Positions 63,379 through 64,000 of a DNA stretch of 64,000 bases are shown in pieces (the stretch's first letter is position 1; every line of letters starts with the position of its first letter). The notes under the pieces are model-generated. The model made no database searches and had not been told where the DNA came from. It was given only the letters and a program-made list of their open reading frames with translations. Position numbers and translations under genes: made by a program. This DNA comes from Congregibacter litoralis KT71 (lineage in GTDB: Bacteria > Pseudomonadota > Gammaproteobacteria > Pseudomonadales > Halieaceae), in the NCBI RefSeq assembly GCF_000153125.2, contig NZ_CM002299.1, forward strand, positions 2,603,075 to 2,667,074, read 5' to 3'.

Positions 63379-64000
63379 ATGCAGTTTTTTAAGTCTCTCG
63401 AAGTCAGTCTGCGGAACTGGCGCAATCAGGTGATCTCGCCGATCAAGTATCGGGGAGACGCGGTTCACTGCCCGGTCTGTGACCACAGCTTCTCGCATTT
63501 TCTGCCTGCCGGTACGGGAGACCGGGCCCGCCCCGGCGCCGTATGTCCCCTCTGTCGTAGCCGGGAGAGAGATCGTCTGAGCTGGCTGTTTTTGCAAAAG
63601 CGCGAGAACGAACTTCTGCAAAAGCACATGCAGTTTCTTCACGTTGCGCCCGAGCCCCGTCTCAGCGAGTTTTTCTTCAGTGCTATCGGTGAGGGCTACA
63701 TCACCGCGGATCTCATGCGCAAAGATGTGATGGTTCGCATGGACGTGCAGGACATGCTCTACCCCAACGAAACCATGGATGCGATCTATTGCAATCACGT
63801 TTTTCAGGATGTCCCCGATGATAGAAAAGCCATCGCGGAGTGCTTCCGTGTGCTCCGCCCCGGCGGCTGGGCGGTGGTAAACGTGCCGCTATTCGCTGAA
63901 GCAACATCCGAAGCGAATACACCGGGCAATGTGCGCCCGACCTGGGATAAGCGTCCCGATGAGCATGTGCGGAATTACGGACCGGATTACCAGCAGCGCC
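63379..64000 (+). CDS. Class I SAM-dependent methyltransferase, 3' end beyond window
   Basis: Starts MQFFKSLEVSLRNWRNQVIS and runs off the right edge after 207 codons. Two Cys pairs near the start (HCPVCDHSF and VCPLCRSRERDRL) suggest a zinc site. The methyltransferase part follows: QFLHVAPEPRLSEFF, YITADLMRKDVMVRMDVQDM (acidic residue binding SAM), and MDAIYCNHVFQDVPDDRKAIAECFRVLRPGG. Such proteins occur in polysaccharide and surface-modification loci. The target is unknown. Confidence 0.82.
   Translation, partial: MQFFKSLEVSLRNWRNQVISPIKYRGDAVHCPVCDHSFSHFLPAGTGDRARPGAVCPLCRSRERDRLSWLFLQKRENELLQKHMQFLHVAPEPRLSEFFFSAIGEGYITADLMRKDVMVRMDVQDMLYPNETMDAIYCNHVFQDVPDDRKAIAECFRVLRPGGWAVVNVPLFAEATSEANTPGNVRPTWDKRPDEHVRNYGPDYQQR

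Overview
The window reads as chromosome from a marine gammaproteobacterium. Gene content and protein style resemble the OM60/NOR5 (Halieaceae) group: the methylamine-utilization-like protein/EAL/DUF3034/truncated-haemoglobin cluster, NhaA, MnmC, and dense GC-rich gene packing. This placement is inference; no rRNA or other marker gene is present to fix it.

Layout. (1) 1-6878, minus strand: a heavy-metal efflux operon blaI - M56 peptidase - czcC - czcB - czcA, running off the left edge. Two of its five genes carry apparent frameshifts (czcA at 2672; the M56 peptidase at an A8 run at 6287-6294). A perfect 16-bp inverted repeat at 6915-6953 lies in front of blaI and is a candidate operator. (2) 6954-7447: no convincing gene. 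(3) 7448-17376: a 9.9-kb integrative element in the 3' part of a tRNA-Ala(GGC) gene, bounded by a perfect 55-bp direct repeat. It carries a tyrosine integrase, a small HTH protein, a replication-like protein, an IS3-family insertion that splits a small gene, a Nu1-like terminase small subunit, a fused HK97 prohead protease/major capsid protein, and at the right end a TIR-domain protein with a membrane-anchored partner. No large terminase, portal or tail gene is seen, so it looks like a capsid-carrying phage satellite with a possible defence cargo. A 22-bp direct repeat near both ends contains duplicated GGTTACA boxes and may be integrase arm sites. (4) 17647-64000: chromosomal housekeeping and metabolic genes.

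The chromosomal part includes UbiA-family prenyltransferase, APC permease, AsmA, gltX, a GntP-like permease; a minus-strand operon M19 dipeptidase - formamidase-like hydrolase - kynU - PhoD-like phosphatase, in which kynU begins inside an 18-bp tandem repeat; a cupredoxin-like/EAL/DUF3034/truncated-haemoglobin cluster; fumC, nhaA, DUF2254, dusA, transaldolase, a terB-like gene; a receiver-PP2C/STAS signalling pair; mlaA, hrpA, a MaoC hydratase, mnmC, glutamine cyclotransferase and a PreP-like M16C protease. At 57866-60068 a four-gene minus-strand cluster encodes an outer-membrane barrel, a small Sec-exported protein with a possible Gly-Ala processing site, a two-helix membrane protein and a periplasmic C39 peptidase. 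This is the best candidate here for an uncharacterised peptide maturation/export system. A divergent lipoprotein carrying a GspG-like C-terminal domain, an SLC13 permease, a VOC protein and a partial methyltransferase close the window.
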